This document shows positions 46,325 to 59,939 of a stretch of 64,000 nt of DNA, in pieces. The stretch covers positions 18,777,501 to 18,841,500 of the forward strand of contig NC_081820.1 in NCBI RefSeq assembly GCF_030704535.1. The letters run 5' to 3'. Both the position numbers and the translations under genes were made by a program. The number at the start of each line of letters is the position of its first letter. Position 1 is the stretch's first letter. The stretch is from Vitis vinifera. Its lineage: Eukaryota; Streptophyta; Magnoliopsida; Vitales; Vitaceae. Below the pieces are notes generated by a model. The model was not told the origin of the DNA. It made no database searches and worked only from the letters and a program-made list of their open reading frames with translations.

Positions 46325-48428
46325 CAAGGATGTATCAATAATATAATTAGAAGTATAATGGACATTTTAAAGTTGTTTTATTGAAAAATTTGATATACAT
46401 ATGATATAATTTGTGATATTAGATGTAATTATATCATGTCAATCTATAAGAAATGTTAATTTTGTAATTGTTCTCATTATAAAGTCACATAAAATACTTC
46501 ATTTCATTAAATATCAATAATTTGTACACATTAAATTCATTAAATAAACATATTTCATATTCAAAATATACTAGTTCATGTTAATTAAATTAATTAAATA
46601 ATTTAGCTAAGTTAACTAGTTTAATTTATTTCTAAATGTGAAAATAAATCACAAATAATCATCTAAAACAAACATATCAATTTATAATTAAATAATCAAA
46701 TTAACCTAAGTTAATTCAATAAAAATATAAAAATTAATTACAATTGAATGTAAAAATAGCATTAAATCATCCATATTACAAACATACTAATTAATTGAAA
46801 ATACATGAATTAATTATAATTGCAAACAAAATTAATTACAATTTAAAACAAATATACCTTAAAATGATTAAATAATTGAGCAACGTTAATAAAAATTGGA
46901 GTAATGAGAGAGCAAATGAATAATGAAAGCAAAAATGAATGAAATAGATGAAATTTGGGTCAAAATAGCTGTTGGAACATTAATTTACCGTTGAAAATCA
47001 ATTTTGGCCGTTGGATAAAAAACTGGGAGCAATCTGGCCGTTGGATCGCCATATTACCATTGGAATCACATTTAGGCCGTCGAATAAACACAGACGTGAT
47101 CTGGGCCGTCAGTTCACATTGCATGAAGGAGGGGAAATATCGCAAAAAAATCGATGATTTATCTTCGATACATCGCCGATATTTTGCCACCAAAGGCGAT
47201 TTTTTCAAAAAATCTCCGATATATCTCCCCGAGCCGATATATCGTCGATATTTTGGCGATATTTACGGAAATATCTCCCCTCCAATTTTTCTCCGCGATA
47301 TTCGCCAAAATATTAGTGATATATCGACGATATATCGGCTCGGGGAGATATATCGGAGATTTTTTGAAAAAATCGCCTTTGGTGGCAAAATATCGACGAT
47401 ATATCGCCGATTTTTTTCCGATATTTTCCCTCCTTCATGCAATGTGATCTGACAGCCCAGATCACCTCCGTATTTATCTGACGGCCTAAATGTGATTCCA
47501 ATGGTAATATGGCGATCCAACGGCCAGATTGCTCCCAGTTTTTTATCCAACGACCAAAATTGATTTTCAACGATAAATTAATGTTCCAACAACTATTTTG
47601 GCCCAAATTTATTTTATAAATAGCCCAAATTTCATCTATTTCATCCATTTTTGCTTTCATTCTTCATTTGCTCTCTCATTACTCCAATTTTTATTAACGT
47701 TGCTCAATTATTTAATCATTTTAAAGTATATTTGTTTTAAATTGTAATTAATTTTGTTTGCAATTATAATTAATTCATGTATTTTCAATTAATTAGTATG
47801 TTTGTAATATGGATGATTTAATGCTATTTTACATTCAATTGTAATTAATTTTTATATTTTTATTGAATTAACTTAGGTTAATTTGATTATTTAATTATAA
47901 ATTGATATGTTTATTTTAGATGATTATTTGTGATTTATTTTCACATTTAGAAATAAATTAAACTAGTTAACTTAGCTAAATTATTTAATTAATTTAATTC
48001 ACATGCTAAATTATTTAATTAATTTAATTAACATGAACTAATATATTTTGAATATGAAATATGTTTATTTAATGAATTTAATGTGTACAAATTATTGATA
48101 TTTAATGAAATGAAGTATTTTATGTGACTTTATAATGAAAACAATTACAAAATTAACATTTCTTATAGATTGACATGATATAATTATATCTAATATCGCA
48201 AATTATATCATATGTATATCAAATTTTTCAATAAAACAACTTTAAAATATCCATTGTACTTCTAATTATATTATTATAAGGTTTTCCTTATATTTTCATG
48301 AGTTTTTAATAATTTTAAGCATACCAATATTTTTTTCTAAAATATCTATAATATATCTTCGATATATCTGATATATCCATAAAAACGAAGTACCAATATA
48401 TCCGTAATTACCGATATTTTCATTTTTG
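46325..48428. mobile_element. 2.1-kb near-perfect palindrome, foldback member of the ATATCGG TIR family
   Basis: The left arm (46337 to about 47270) and right arm (about 47300 to 48275) are inverted copies of each other, roughly 94% or more identical in the samples compared. The short spacer is centred near 47286. The right arm has one extra direct duplication of about 29 bp near 48000. Beyond the right arm the sequence continues through ATATCG-rich DNA to the family terminus (minus strand CAAAAATGAAAATATCGG, ending 48428). On the left only CAAGGATG (46325-46332) remains before the arm. Flanks GTGCAGT and ATGTAGT may be a decayed target duplication. Long open frames across the centre are by-products of the palindrome. 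Confidence 0.85.
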
Positions 48429-48639
48429 ATGTAGTTGCGTTTTATTTTGAAATTATCAAAAGTAAATTGTTTTAAAAAGGGTAACAAACAGGACATTGTA
48501 CTTAAAGCTGTTTCTGTATTGTACTTTTGTTCTACTTGCTTTTCCAGTTGAAATTTATAGCTTTTTTATTTTAAATTTCTAATTTTCAGCATAATTTTAA
48601 TTTTTATAATGGCCACTTGAAGAAGGTCATTTCCCTTAA

Positions 48640-49096
48640 AATTCATTCACAGAAGTGATGACTTTTGAGGAAGGCCTGCTTCCATATGATGTCTCCAGGG
48701 CATCACAGCCATATCTCCAACCTTGAGACACCATCTACAGCTCCGGCCTTCCATCAAACTCCTTCCTCTCCTCCACCTTCATCAACCATGCAGCGGCTCC
48801 CTCCATCTCCACCCTCAACCCCGTGAACGGTGAACCCTCCTGCAACTCAGCCTTGAAAACCAGGCAAACCAATGAAACCATATATACCTCGATTGAAATA
48901 GCCGCGGCCCCCTCGTGGCTGCACAAGCTTGGCCTGCAGGTTCAGGTCTCCGCCGCCGTAAGTTTCCTCTTCATGGATATAGGCGAAGCTCCTCGTCGAC
49001 ACCGAAGTACGAAGTGGGCGTCACTGTTCCTCGGCTCACTGTTAGTAATGGCCGCCAAGACGAGGACTTTGTCAATGGATGAGACAATGGGCCGGT
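48640..49096 (+). pseudogene. GC-richer gene-like stretch, unrecognised
   Basis: This island is much richer in G+C than its surroundings and has plant-exon-like composition. One frame is open at 48823-49098 (91 codons), and other frames give long open pieces interrupted by stops. A GTAAG at 49095 could be a splice donor. No domain was recognised. It could be a decayed first exon or a captured gene fragment. Confidence 0.3.
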
Positions 49097-49099
49097 AAG

Positions 49100-52000
49100 T
49101 GGATGATGATTTCATTTATTTATTTAGTTGCTTTACTTTAAACTTCGTTATATATCATTTCCATAATTCAAAATTCAAAAGGTGTTTGCATCCACTTTTT
49201 TTTTTTTTTTTTCTATTTTTAAAATTAAAAATAATAGTAATTTTTATTTAAAATATAAAAATTATTGAACACTTATATTAGAAAAATAGGTGATTTTAAA
49301 AATTATTTTAAAAAATATAAAAAAAGTTACTATCTTGAAGATAAAATGCTTTCATTTAAAGTTAGGAGAAGTCATTTTGAGACCCTATACACTTTCAACC
49401 ACTTTTTTATTTTTTATTTTAATTTTTTTTAAATAAAATAAAATAAAATAATTGATATCCAAATCATAAATAAAACTCAAATTTTCAAAAATAAATAAGT
49501 AAATGACTATTTTCAAATATAACCAAAAGACAAAGTGGGTGTCACATGGGTCCATGGTTAATTATATCATGATTAAAAAAATATTAACTACGAGTTCGTA
49601 CTACTAAGCTCCTTTGAAGCCTTGACAATTTTTTCACTATCATTTCAAAGCTTTTTTAACCAAGATTCAAACACGTACACTTGATTTCTTGGCTAACAAA
49701 GGACCTCTACACACTCTTAGTATTATCCTCGCATAGTCGCATCTTTTCATGCTTTCACTAGGTTTTCACGAGTTTTTCTCAATCTTGCACAAATTTACAA
49801 GTGAAGAACTAGAGGACATATACAAATAAAAAAAGGTTAGGACTTAGTGTTATCAAAGAGTATGCAAGTTTGGATTTGATGCACAATAAATGTTCAAGAA
49901 AGGTTAGAGTCCATGTAACGATGATTTTCAAGTTATAGTAATATTTATAGCATTATGTAGAAATACTAGTCGATAGGCATATTTTTTATTCATTCAATTG
50001 ATTAAACAATTGATTAAAAACTAGATGTTGGGCATATTTTAGGATTTGTTGGATGATAAGAACGTTGGTTGATTGATGTTCAGTCAATTGGCCCTCGGGA
50101 ATGGGTGAGAGGTAGTCTATCTTGAGTTGGGATGATAGTATAAAGTTGTCTTCTTCTTCAATGGACGGCTCTTTGAATCCCTCTTTGAGTTTAGCCCTTG
50201 TGTTAGCGAGAGCAACAATTTTGTTGATGCATTCCTGTTGAGAATGAAGAAGAAGAGAGATCTTCTTTTGAATAGGAAAATTTGGTCATATAGATCTTCT
50301 ATTTCACCGGACTTCATTGATTGCTCCGTATGAATTTACAATGGAAAAACTCCCGACCAAGGTTCAACATTAACCACTCCCTTATCCTTTAGTTGTTGTC
50401 ATCGTCACCTTCAATACCATGCTAAAGTGATTGACCACTTGGGTCAACTTGTTGATCAACTTGGTCAACCATTAATCAATTAACCAAGAAACTCAAAAAA
50501 AAAAAGTCACATAAGTAACCTCTAATGACTCAACTTAAATCAAATTTAAAATTTAAGATTAAAAAGCTCTTTTTAATGATGAAAAAGCATATGAAACATT
50601 AGTTTTTATCCTTAAAATAATCAATTTAATTTTTCGTCAAAAAAATCATCAATAATGCATAAATAAGTTTTTTTTTTAAAAAAACATTATAAAAATGTGG
50701 TTCTTTTTTGTTCCTAAAGGCTTAGTTTTTTAAAGTAAGTTTTTAAGGTATATTTATTCTCATTGATCCGCACCTTGACCTATCATTACAAAACGACATA
50801 TAGAATATATGATATTGAAAAAAAAAAAAAATCTTGATTTCCTCTTTTTAACTCCATGTCATTAAATTGCTTATCTTCTTCTTGAGTTATCGAAAATCAT
50901 CTTCTTTTCTATCACATTTGAAATTAGATGTTAAATGAAAATATTCTTTCTTAAAGTCAAATCTGACCTAGAGTAAACATGTATGAACTTTAGGCCATGT
51001 TTGAAAATTATTCTTTGTTCCAAAAACAAATTAATTTTTAAAATAAAATTTAGGTGATTTTAGTCCTCATATAGTCTAATGATTAAAAATATAAAGAACG
51101 TTTTAAATTTTTTTGCATTATAGGTCAATGTATTGTATTTTTATAAAGAATAAGTAAAGAAAACCATTTTGTTCATAAACATAATTTTATTTTTAAAAAT
51201 CATTAAAAACATTTAATAGTGGGCAATGCTAAAAAAAGGTCTTGCAACCCGAATGGTGGATAATTGCAACCATCTCTCTCTCTTTTATCGGTATTTTTAG
51301 CTTCTATAACACTTAAAAATTTTCATCATTCAGGTATTAAAAATACTAAAAACACTTCTTATAATCATTATCAAACACACTCTAAACAAGACAGAAGGTA
51401 AACGAAATTAAAAATATAAAAAATAAAATAAAAAATGTTTGAAGCTTCCAAACAAGTTTTGTTTTGACAAACTTTAAGAGAATTATTTTTAAAAACTTTG
51501 CAAGACCCACCACTACTACATGCATCGGAAAAAACTTTGCCACCTCTTTTTTGGCAAAGAGGGAAAAAACTAAAAAGTGTGGGGGATGATATATGTGCTA
51601 CTTGACAAAGAAAAGAATATGCCTTCACAACTCTTTAAGAAATAAAGCAAAAGCCACCAAAGTTCCCTACTAATTAAATAAAGCACTTTAGGCGGTCAAA
51701 ATTAAAATAAACAAGCCTAATAGTATAATAATGCCAAAAAAGAGCCAAACAGAACCCTAAAGAAACCCCAAGTAATGAACCCTGACAAACACTGGGTGAA
51801 AAAACTCAAAAAATATATGAACATACCAAACCCAACAGTCCCAGCCCCCAAAACAAATACAAAGGCAGGAAAGGCAAAACAAGGTGTATTTTACCATATA
51901 TTCCTCAGGAAATGAAGAGTCAGTGGTCATAATTTACCTACAAAATTTTATGCATCTGGACAGAAATCAAAACAGCTCTATCTTCATTATTTGATCATCT

Positions 52001-52200
52001 GAAATATTGCTCTATATTATCAAACTGCTCTTAACTCATCTCCTACAAGAATAAAAATCACAAATCTCCCAACTACAACCACACAGATTTTCTCTACAAG
52101 CTTTGCATTTTCTTTCTTTCTTTCTCATCCTTCTTGAAAGGGTTAGACTAGGCTAACCTCCACCCCATCCTACAAGAATATAGGCGAGTTACCAACAAAA
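49100..52200. other. Intergenic DNA downstream of the TBL gene
   Basis: Mostly AT-rich, with several short open frames lacking domains. The right end (to about 51880) should contain the TBL 3'UTR on the minus strand. No gene supported. Confidence 0.5.
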
Positions 52201-52210
52201 ATATGGTATC

Positions 52211-55200
52211 TCATGAAGGAAAGCTTTCCTTACCATTGAATTCTCTTCTTATGGTTTCGAGCACAAACTCGTTCCATGTATCGACTGGACCTGGCATGCA
52301 CCAGTGTAAGCAATCCTGTGGTGGGGGCTTCCCATCAGGGCCACGCTGTGTGATCTTGTTTGGATCGGGGCTCCTATATGGACCTGGATGCCCATCATGG
52401 CGGTACCCAAATGCTTCCGTGATATCCATCAACCTCAATTTTGATTTGTTAGTGGCCTTCTTGATGGCACGGTCGAAACCCATCACCTGCTTCTCATGCA
52501 TTATATTTGTAAAGCCATTTTCAACTAAGTCGCCCGCTGAGGCAGGTCTTACCTTCCCAGTGCATGATCCACCTGTATTCCAGGCACCGCCTTCATAGTG
52601 ATCAGGCGAGAAGGACCGCACGATGGTTAGACCCGTATAATTAGGATGTGTAACTAAGGCAGCGAGACTTGTCTCCACGGATATCCCAAATGCTTCAATG
52701 TTGTTAATCTTCATTGAGCGAGATTTGTCCGGCCACCACAATTGTCCTCCAACAATCTCATTTTTCAGGACATAAACCGATTGCTTAGCAAACCAATGGC
52801 CTGAAGAAAGCACAACCACGTCAAATTTTGGGATGTGCTCCATGAAGACGTTATCAGGGATATCAAGGTGGAGCTTGACCACACCCTCAGGAGCAAAATC
52901 AAGCGGCTCAGTTGTTTGATGGACGAGCCATGAGGACCATATCCGGACAATCATTACAGATGTCGACTTAAAGTGCCAGCGTTGCATTTTTCGATTCCCC
53001 CGATTTTTTGGAACTTCTACCTGAAAAATGAATGATTAAACTGAATGATCAAACTGAAAATAAGAACATTTCCTTTGTGTGTGAAATAGGAGAATCTGAA
53101 GGAGTATGAAAGGAATCGCCCAAAATTTTTGAATTCTGCTGCCTGTATCCAACATAATTTCTTACAAAAAGAAAGGGAACAGAGTCACGCAGCAAATCAA
53201 ACTACCAAATGAAACTCATAAAATTTTGTGAATATTGCCACAATTTCAGAGGGTTAAAGCAGTCAAATTATACGTTAATTGCCAATATAATATGCACGTG
53301 AAAAAGAAAGCGAGAGAAAGAAAGAATAATGCAATAAACTCAGATAAAGGGCATTATGGAGGCTCTTGCTCTTGATGTAATAGCATTTTGGTTTTTTCAA
53401 AGGGAAAGGTACAGGTAAAGAAAATCATTATTGTTTATGGTAAAAAACTGAAAATAAACAAGTCCAACAAGAAAAAATAAGAATATAGATAAGCAATAAA
53501 AATAACATAGATAAGCAAATTCTATTTAGGCATGGAAACCACTCCTATCTGTGGAGCAGAAGAACTGCTCCAACAGCCAACCTGCTTTCTGCTTTGTCAG
53601 AACCCTAGGAATATTTTGTTATACACATTATAATAAGTGTTAGTCCAGGAATATAAAAACCATACAAGAGAAGGCTGTAGGCAATTTAACAAACTCCTGC
53701 ACCTTAGTTTGGAGAAGAATCACAACCATAAGGTTGTATCAAAATATGAAGTCTATATAGTTTACCTGCCATAGAAGGCACAGCATCGATTCCATTTGGT
53801 TTCTAGCAACAGAGTCACCAATGAAAGCCAGTGTCTTTCCCCTCATCAACTCGAGGAATTTCTTGGCATCAAATTTTGGGAGGTCACACTGAGAGGGTTT
53901 CCATCTCCAGTTCTCATATTCCTTGTCAGGTCGCCCATTTCCCTGGCAATTTTGCATCTGTGTCAAAACAGGGCATGTGTTGTTTGTGTATGATGGTCCA
54001 GATGAATCATAAAACCAACTCCCATGGTACAGATCACACCCTAAAGAACAACCAATGAAACAGAATATTAAGAGCTTAAAAGAAACAAGAAATCAAGAAG
54101 TAATACAATCTGGAGAATGAATATTTCTAGCTTACAACACAGCACTTAGTATTTTAATAAGTAGCATGTTCTGAATAATGAAACTTTTCCAACTTTAGGT
54201 ATAGTGATAGATACGCAACTGAATAAAAAAAAATCAAGAATGTGCAAATACAAACATTTTTTGGAAGGCTCTTCTATAAAAACTACTTTTTGGAGGGATA
54301 TCTTCAATACAAACATGATATCTAAGATATTTCTCATGAATAATTTCAGAACTCCTTGACAGTCTCTCCCACTCACAAACAAAGGGGTGTATTCTTCTAC
54401 AGGAACAAAAATAAGCATTTTTGCATTCAGTTAATTCATTTTGCAAATAATTTAGCTTCATCCAGTGGAACCCTCTAAAATGCTCCCAATATATAGAAAC
54501 AAACAATCAGATGCCTGAGATGGCATATAATATCTTTGTATGGTTAGCAAGAATGAATTTAAGCCATTACATGTTCGAAAGTTAGGAAAATAACAAAGGA
54601 AATTCTTGTTAGATAGCGTATTTGCTTCCCATTTTTATTTATTTATTCTGCAATGGGGAATACACCTTGTTGCAAGGCATTTATCTCAATTTCTGGTAAA
54701 GCAAACCCCTAGGGATATGGGCCTGCCCCTGTACCCTACACCATTTAAATACTGGGGGGGCTCAAACTTGCAACCTCTGGTTCATTGCCAGAGGGCACTG
54801 CTGCCAAGCTACGCCCGGGGTGACACTAGAAATTACTATTAATGTTTCCTAATATATAGAAACAATTAGATCCTCTGATGTGGCATATATCCTACAAACC
54901 GTTCACAGTAAATGTAGTAGGGGAAAAAACCAGGGGTCCTATTGTCTGATATTTATGGATAACAGAAGGGCCAGATGAGGATAGAACCAATAAGGTGTAA
55001 ATTAAGTCTTCTCATTAAAACACACACACACAAATAGCAGGTACATTGAATTATTGCTTGGCACCCAAAGTAGAAATCTCTAATTTAGAAGCAGGAGACC
55101 CTAACAAGGTAAGCATAGGGTTCAGATTGTTGTCCACCAATAGCTAGACCTGACTCCCTGCTCCAACCGAATAATTTGCATATTAATCCCTATAAAAATC

Positions 55201-57674
55201 ATAAGCTGACCCCTATACTATAGCATATTTCATCTGAGCATTAGCAATTAAATTGTATGTTTATTTTGGCCCAAAAGTAAAATTTAGATTACAGTTTATA
55301 CCTTTCAATTTATGGCATACTCTACACAATTGCTACAAATATAAAAGTATTTTCACTTTGGTTCCAATGAGTAAAAATTCTTCAGTTCACCATATGTAGC
55401 ATTAATTTACTTGCTAGAACCTTCTACTCAGATGCTTTCATTAACAAAGGTTATTAGAAAATATATAAGGAACATAACTTAGCTTATATCATCTTGAACA
55501 CCACATGAAATGAGTATAGTTAATGTGGATAAGTGGTAAAACAATAAAACATTAATTTGAGATGAGTGCATTTGAGATAAATTAGAGGTGGAAAGCAGAA
55601 TATCTATAGTCTCTCTTGTATTGCTAGAAGCAACCACGAAACTAAAATAAGCAAAGATGCATCTGAGATTAGTTTATATCCTAGGGAATTTGGTAACACA
55701 ACTAAAACTTGGAGAAAGTTACTTAGCTGCACAAAACTTAAAACAATCTGACATAAATAGAAGCCCAGAGAATGAAATTATTTAACAATATTGATATCTG
55801 AATCACTTTTTAATGTTTTTGGTCTGTTTGGAGCAATCAAATAATTGAGAAGATAATCAGAATATAGAATGATACGCAACATTAAGGAACACAAACAAAA
55901 AAAGAAAAAAGAAAAATTAGATGTCCTAACTAGGAGATTAACTTCAGTATTTGTTTAAACTACTCATGTAAGTGATGTTAATACATCAACAAGAAGAAAT
56001 ATAGGTAATTTCATATGGGCAAGCAAGAAAGAATACTGAGCAAAGCCATGAGAAAATGAAGTTAAATCATCTCCATGCAAAGGGAGCAATGCCACTAAGC
56101 TCCCTGTGAACCTCAAATAAGGTTCACAAATTTGCTCTCACCCTATCTTCCCTTTCACCTTCCATATAAAGACCGAGAAGGGTATATACTTCTATAATTA
56201 GAGGAAAAGAAGAAAATTGACGATCATGAGGTGGAATTTCCACATCTTTTTAAATAAATTCTTTCTTTTATTTCACAATATGCAACATTTTGCATGCATT
56301 TTTCAATGTAGATTCCATTAACTTGTTGCTCTATCGATATTTCCCAAAAAGAACCAGTAATCTCCTGCCAGCTCACAAGCTGGAAGAGTCTAAGCAGCTA
56401 GAAACCTTTTTAGATTGGAAAAAATCCTTTTGTTACTGCAACTAACAAATGCTTACTAGTTTATAATCAACAAATTATAAGTTGAATAACTAAAAGAATA
56501 TAAAAGCTACTCAGACAATTTCCTACTTCCTCAGTAAGCAAAATATTAGGGATCATGCTCCGGGAAATTTAGACACTTTGAATTTATTTTTCTCTATTGA
56601 AATATGGTTCAACATTTTTCAATAGAAAATTTAGACCAAATTTATTTGGAAAAAAAAATAGAAATTAGGCAATTAAGATTAATTTTGATTCAATTCAAAA
56701 ATAACAAGAGCCAGCAAAATGTCAACGAAAAACCTCGTTTAGCAGTAACCTACAATTAAAAACAACCAATAGATTTTTCTAGTCATTATTTAGTCATGAA
56801 AAGAGCACACACTGCTTTGTAATTTTATTGCTGGAAGAATAGGCTTACTGTCAGAAGAAAGAGAAAATGGAAGCACATCACTTTAACAAAGCAACTAAAA
56901 ACAACCACCCAATCACTTATAAAAACATAGGTACAGACTTACAGAGTAACAATAGCCTGCCCTCAAATCAATAAATAATATATATTACCATGTAAATACT
57001 AAAGCGAATGGGTCAAAGAAGAATAAGTCAAATTACCAACTGAATAAAGGTTCAAGAACATATTATAAAGCGAAACAGCAAAGACAAAAGTGTAAGCAGA
57101 TTTGGTTAATACCTGAATCGACCAAACTAGTCCCTACATCCTCAGGCAAAGAAGGAGAAGCTGGACTGGTAGGATTTGATCCTGCAACTGTAACATCAGA
57201 ATTATTCTTTAAAGCCATGGAAAGAGGGCTAGCAATTTCCACATTATCTGCAATATTGGAGGAAACGTAACTACTGATCTCCTCTTCTTGTGTTATATTA
57301 GAAGATGACAGGGGAACCTTTGCTGGCTCATTCACCAGTCCATCAGTCCCAGAATCAATCAATTGACCAGAAGAACTTATGGGCACTTTTGAACTAGGAT
57401 TGGCAGGCAGATTCTTATTAACTAAATCTACATTGTCAACCAGGCGAGTATCAATTATAGTTTCATTATCCCACAATGCCATTTTTCCTGAATCATCACC
57501 GTAAAAATAGCCCCGGACCGTGGAACCAATTGGGTATGAGAGCAAAAGGCAAGAAGCAAAAATTAAGAACAATGCCAATCCTCCCACTGATACTGCTATG
57601 GAGGAGAGAGACCGGGGAAAGGCAGACATTGTCGGAAACCCTCTTGGTGAAGCCAAAGTCATGGCTTTGAACAT
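52211..57674 (-). CDS. TRICHOME BIREFRINGENCE-LIKE (YLS7/TBL17-type) O-acetyltransferase
   Basis: Three exons: 57674-57113, 54040-53766, 53020-52211; 548 aa, joints GT/AG and in frame. TBL proteins are Golgi type II membrane proteins that transfer acetyl groups onto cell-wall polysaccharides such as xylan, mannan or pectin. A single membrane segment lies at about residues 25-48 (SIAVSVGGLALFLIFASCLL). A variable Ser/Asn-rich stem runs to about 185. The TBL domain starts CDLYHGSWFYD, followed by YENWRWKPSQCDLP. The catalytic GDS motif is FIGDSVARNQ (G262-D263-S264). The DXXH motif is D515-C-L-H518 in DCLHWCMPGPVDTWNE. All key residues are present. The N-terminal membrane region resembles the YLS7 branch from memory; the substrate cannot be told. 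Intron 1 (3.07 kb) contains a SINE-like repeat. Confidence 0.93.
54636..54826 (-). repeat. SINE-like repeat in TBL intron 1
   Basis: On the minus strand a GGCGTAGCTTGGCAGCAGTG stretch (A-box-like) is followed by AGTTTGAGCCC (B-box-like). After about 130 bp it ends in an A-rich AATAAATAAATAAAAA tail. The layout is that of a tRNA-derived SINE. The target duplication was not found. Confidence 0.45.
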
Positions 57675-58680
57675 TCAGTAAACCCTACAAAACATGGGGT
57701 TCCTCAAACCGAATCAACCACCAAAAACTAAAGATCTCTCAACTGAAACATTGGAAAACATAAATAATTATATATTTATATGAAGCAGCTGATCAAAAAA
57801 TCTTCACTCTCGTTTCCTATTCAAACAAACCTAAAAAAAAAGTGATCTATTCCCAGAGGATTCAAATTTCCCACTTCAGATTGATTCCCAGCACAAAACT
57901 ATCTAAATCAAACAAACTCTTCAAATTGCTTCTTGGAAACCTCAAATTTCGATCCGTATTTCCTGAGTAAAGATAAATAGCACAGATTAATATTCAAAAT
58001 AACACAAAGAAAGCAAATTCATTACAAAGCCTTAGCAAAAATTTCGAAAAATCAAAGAAATGCATATAAAACATCACACATCAAGTTGTGCAAATAAAAG
58101 ATGAACAAAATTTGGTCAACAACTCAAATTCATGCAGAAATCTAACCAGAAAACAAAAAACTGAAGAAAAAAAAATCAACAACACAGCTCGATTTAAAAT
58201 AAATAAAAAAAACTGTCATTATCAAATACACTCGTAAAAACAAGAAAACAAATATTCGAGCCAACATTCTTAAAATCTTCAGGAAAATAAGAACAAAAGC
58301 CATTAAAAACAGCAACATCAAAGCTTGATTTCAACAACCTATGATTAGAACATCAAACATCAAACTATACCAGCAAAATGTAAGTAACAAAGAGCCACAA
58401 AAATCAAATCCGCTCACAAATCTAACCAGAAAACAACTACTTCAAATTAAAAAAAAAAAAAGGTTAAATTCATCTTTAAATCTTCTTTAAAAAAATAAAA
58501 ATAAAACACAAAAGAAGACGAGAAGAACCAAATGCTCCGAGATCTACGCCAACACGAACCTGAAAAAAGCGAATTCAGGAAGTTCCAGCGGGAGATGAAA
58601 CGCCTGGAGAGAAGCTGGAATGTGGAACCGGAAAAATATTTAATAATACCTACATACATAAACACGGAAGACAAATGATA
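57675..58680 (-). other. TBL 5'UTR and promoter region
   Basis: A GC-richer block at 58540-58640 is the likely first exon. A possible 5'UTR intron begins at TTTTCAG|GTTCGTG near 58558 (minus strand), but its acceptor is unclear. Confidence 0.35.
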
Positions 58681-58689
58681 GGGTGACTT

Positions 58690-59560
58690 TTCGGCTTTCT
58701 TTCTCTTCCCTGTTTTGTTGTCATTATTGTAATTAATCTCATGAACGAGGCTTAGCCCCTTAATATTCGCCCACCATTATCCCCCTCTCATTCTCCCTTC
58801 TATTTATATTTATATTTATATTTACATTTATTATTATTATTAAAATCTTTATTCATATCAAAATTATTTACAAATATTGATTAAATGACCCTCCCATTTA
58901 GTAATTTTGATTAGAAATTTCATGGTATATTTAGTAATTAGCTTGGGCATGTGACAAGACATTAATTGTCCAAGTCTTCTTTGGATAAAAATCAAGAAAA
59001 TGATTATTTACAAAAATGCCTATTCAAATACATTGGTCCAAAATGGTATGCTTTGAAAAATAAAAAGTTTTAGGTAATAAATAACGGGATCTATAAATGA
59101 CAGAATCAACGATATCTAAACATCCATATGATCTTTTTTTTGTGGTGTTTGTTTTTTTGTTAATCGGTTTTTTCTATTTAACTAAAAATAATATGTTGAT
59201 ATCAACCTACATAACTAAAATCGAATCTATTGATAGTTATAAATTATTTTTAGTTAAATAAAAAAAATTAAATATTTTGATTTTTTTTATTAAATCAAAA
59301 AATAATATCGGATATTTTTTTTTACCTTTAAATTGTGTAGGGTAATTTAAAATATATCCTACCTTTAAAATGAAAAAAATTAATAATAGTACGACAAAAA
59401 ATGCTAAACTTTTATAGTTTTGATCCAATAATTTTTAAATTTAAAATAATAATTATAAAAAATGTGCCGATCTAGAACAAAGGGTTAAGTCAAAATTTAG
59501 AAGATGTGAAAGGATGAGTAAAAATTAAGTAATAATAAAAAAATATATATTATTTTTCAA
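58690..59560. other. AT-rich intergenic DNA
   Basis: A degenerate Tourist-like MITE end (GTGGTGTTTGTTTTTTTG at 59142) with inverted homology to about 59310 is present. No gene. Confidence 0.45.
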
Positions 59561-59935
59561 TTCCGCGCAGTTGGCCTAATTTCGCGGGAATACAGAAGTT
59601 AAGATATTCTATTGTTCGCCGTCTCAACCGAGCCATTAAATTTTAAGACAGAAGCTATCAAATTACTTAAATACCCCTACGTGATTGACGAATTCACACT
59701 GCCCGAGGAATATTTGTTTCCCCGATGTAGCACGAAGGAGTGTGCTACACGGAATCGGTTTGCCCGGTGGCACGAGTCGAGGACTCGAGGCGTACTTCAA
59801 AATATAAGGGAAGGGTCCGGGATTTTGCCACCGGTCTTTTTTGGTCCTTTCTCATGTGCGAGAGTCCGAGACCAAGACCTACCTTAAAGCCACGTGACCT
59901 GGAAGCATATGGTTGGACCGTCGCCACCTAATTCA
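59560..59935. other. GC-richer island, unrecognised
   Basis: Conspicuously richer in G+C than both sides. Open frames of 91 and 63 codons exist but match nothing known to me. It could be an old gene or transposon fragment. Confidence 0.3.
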
Positions 59936-59939
59936 TATT

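Noticed and set aside
46955..47660. Open frames of 95-165 codons around the palindrome centre
   Set aside because: They occur on both strands with mirrored peptides and consist of ATATCG-type repeats; they arise from the inverted repeat, not from a protein gene.
59612..59931. Open frames in the GC-rich island as genes
   Set aside because: Both strands and several frames are open owing to base composition; no similarity was recognised, so only an island is reported.
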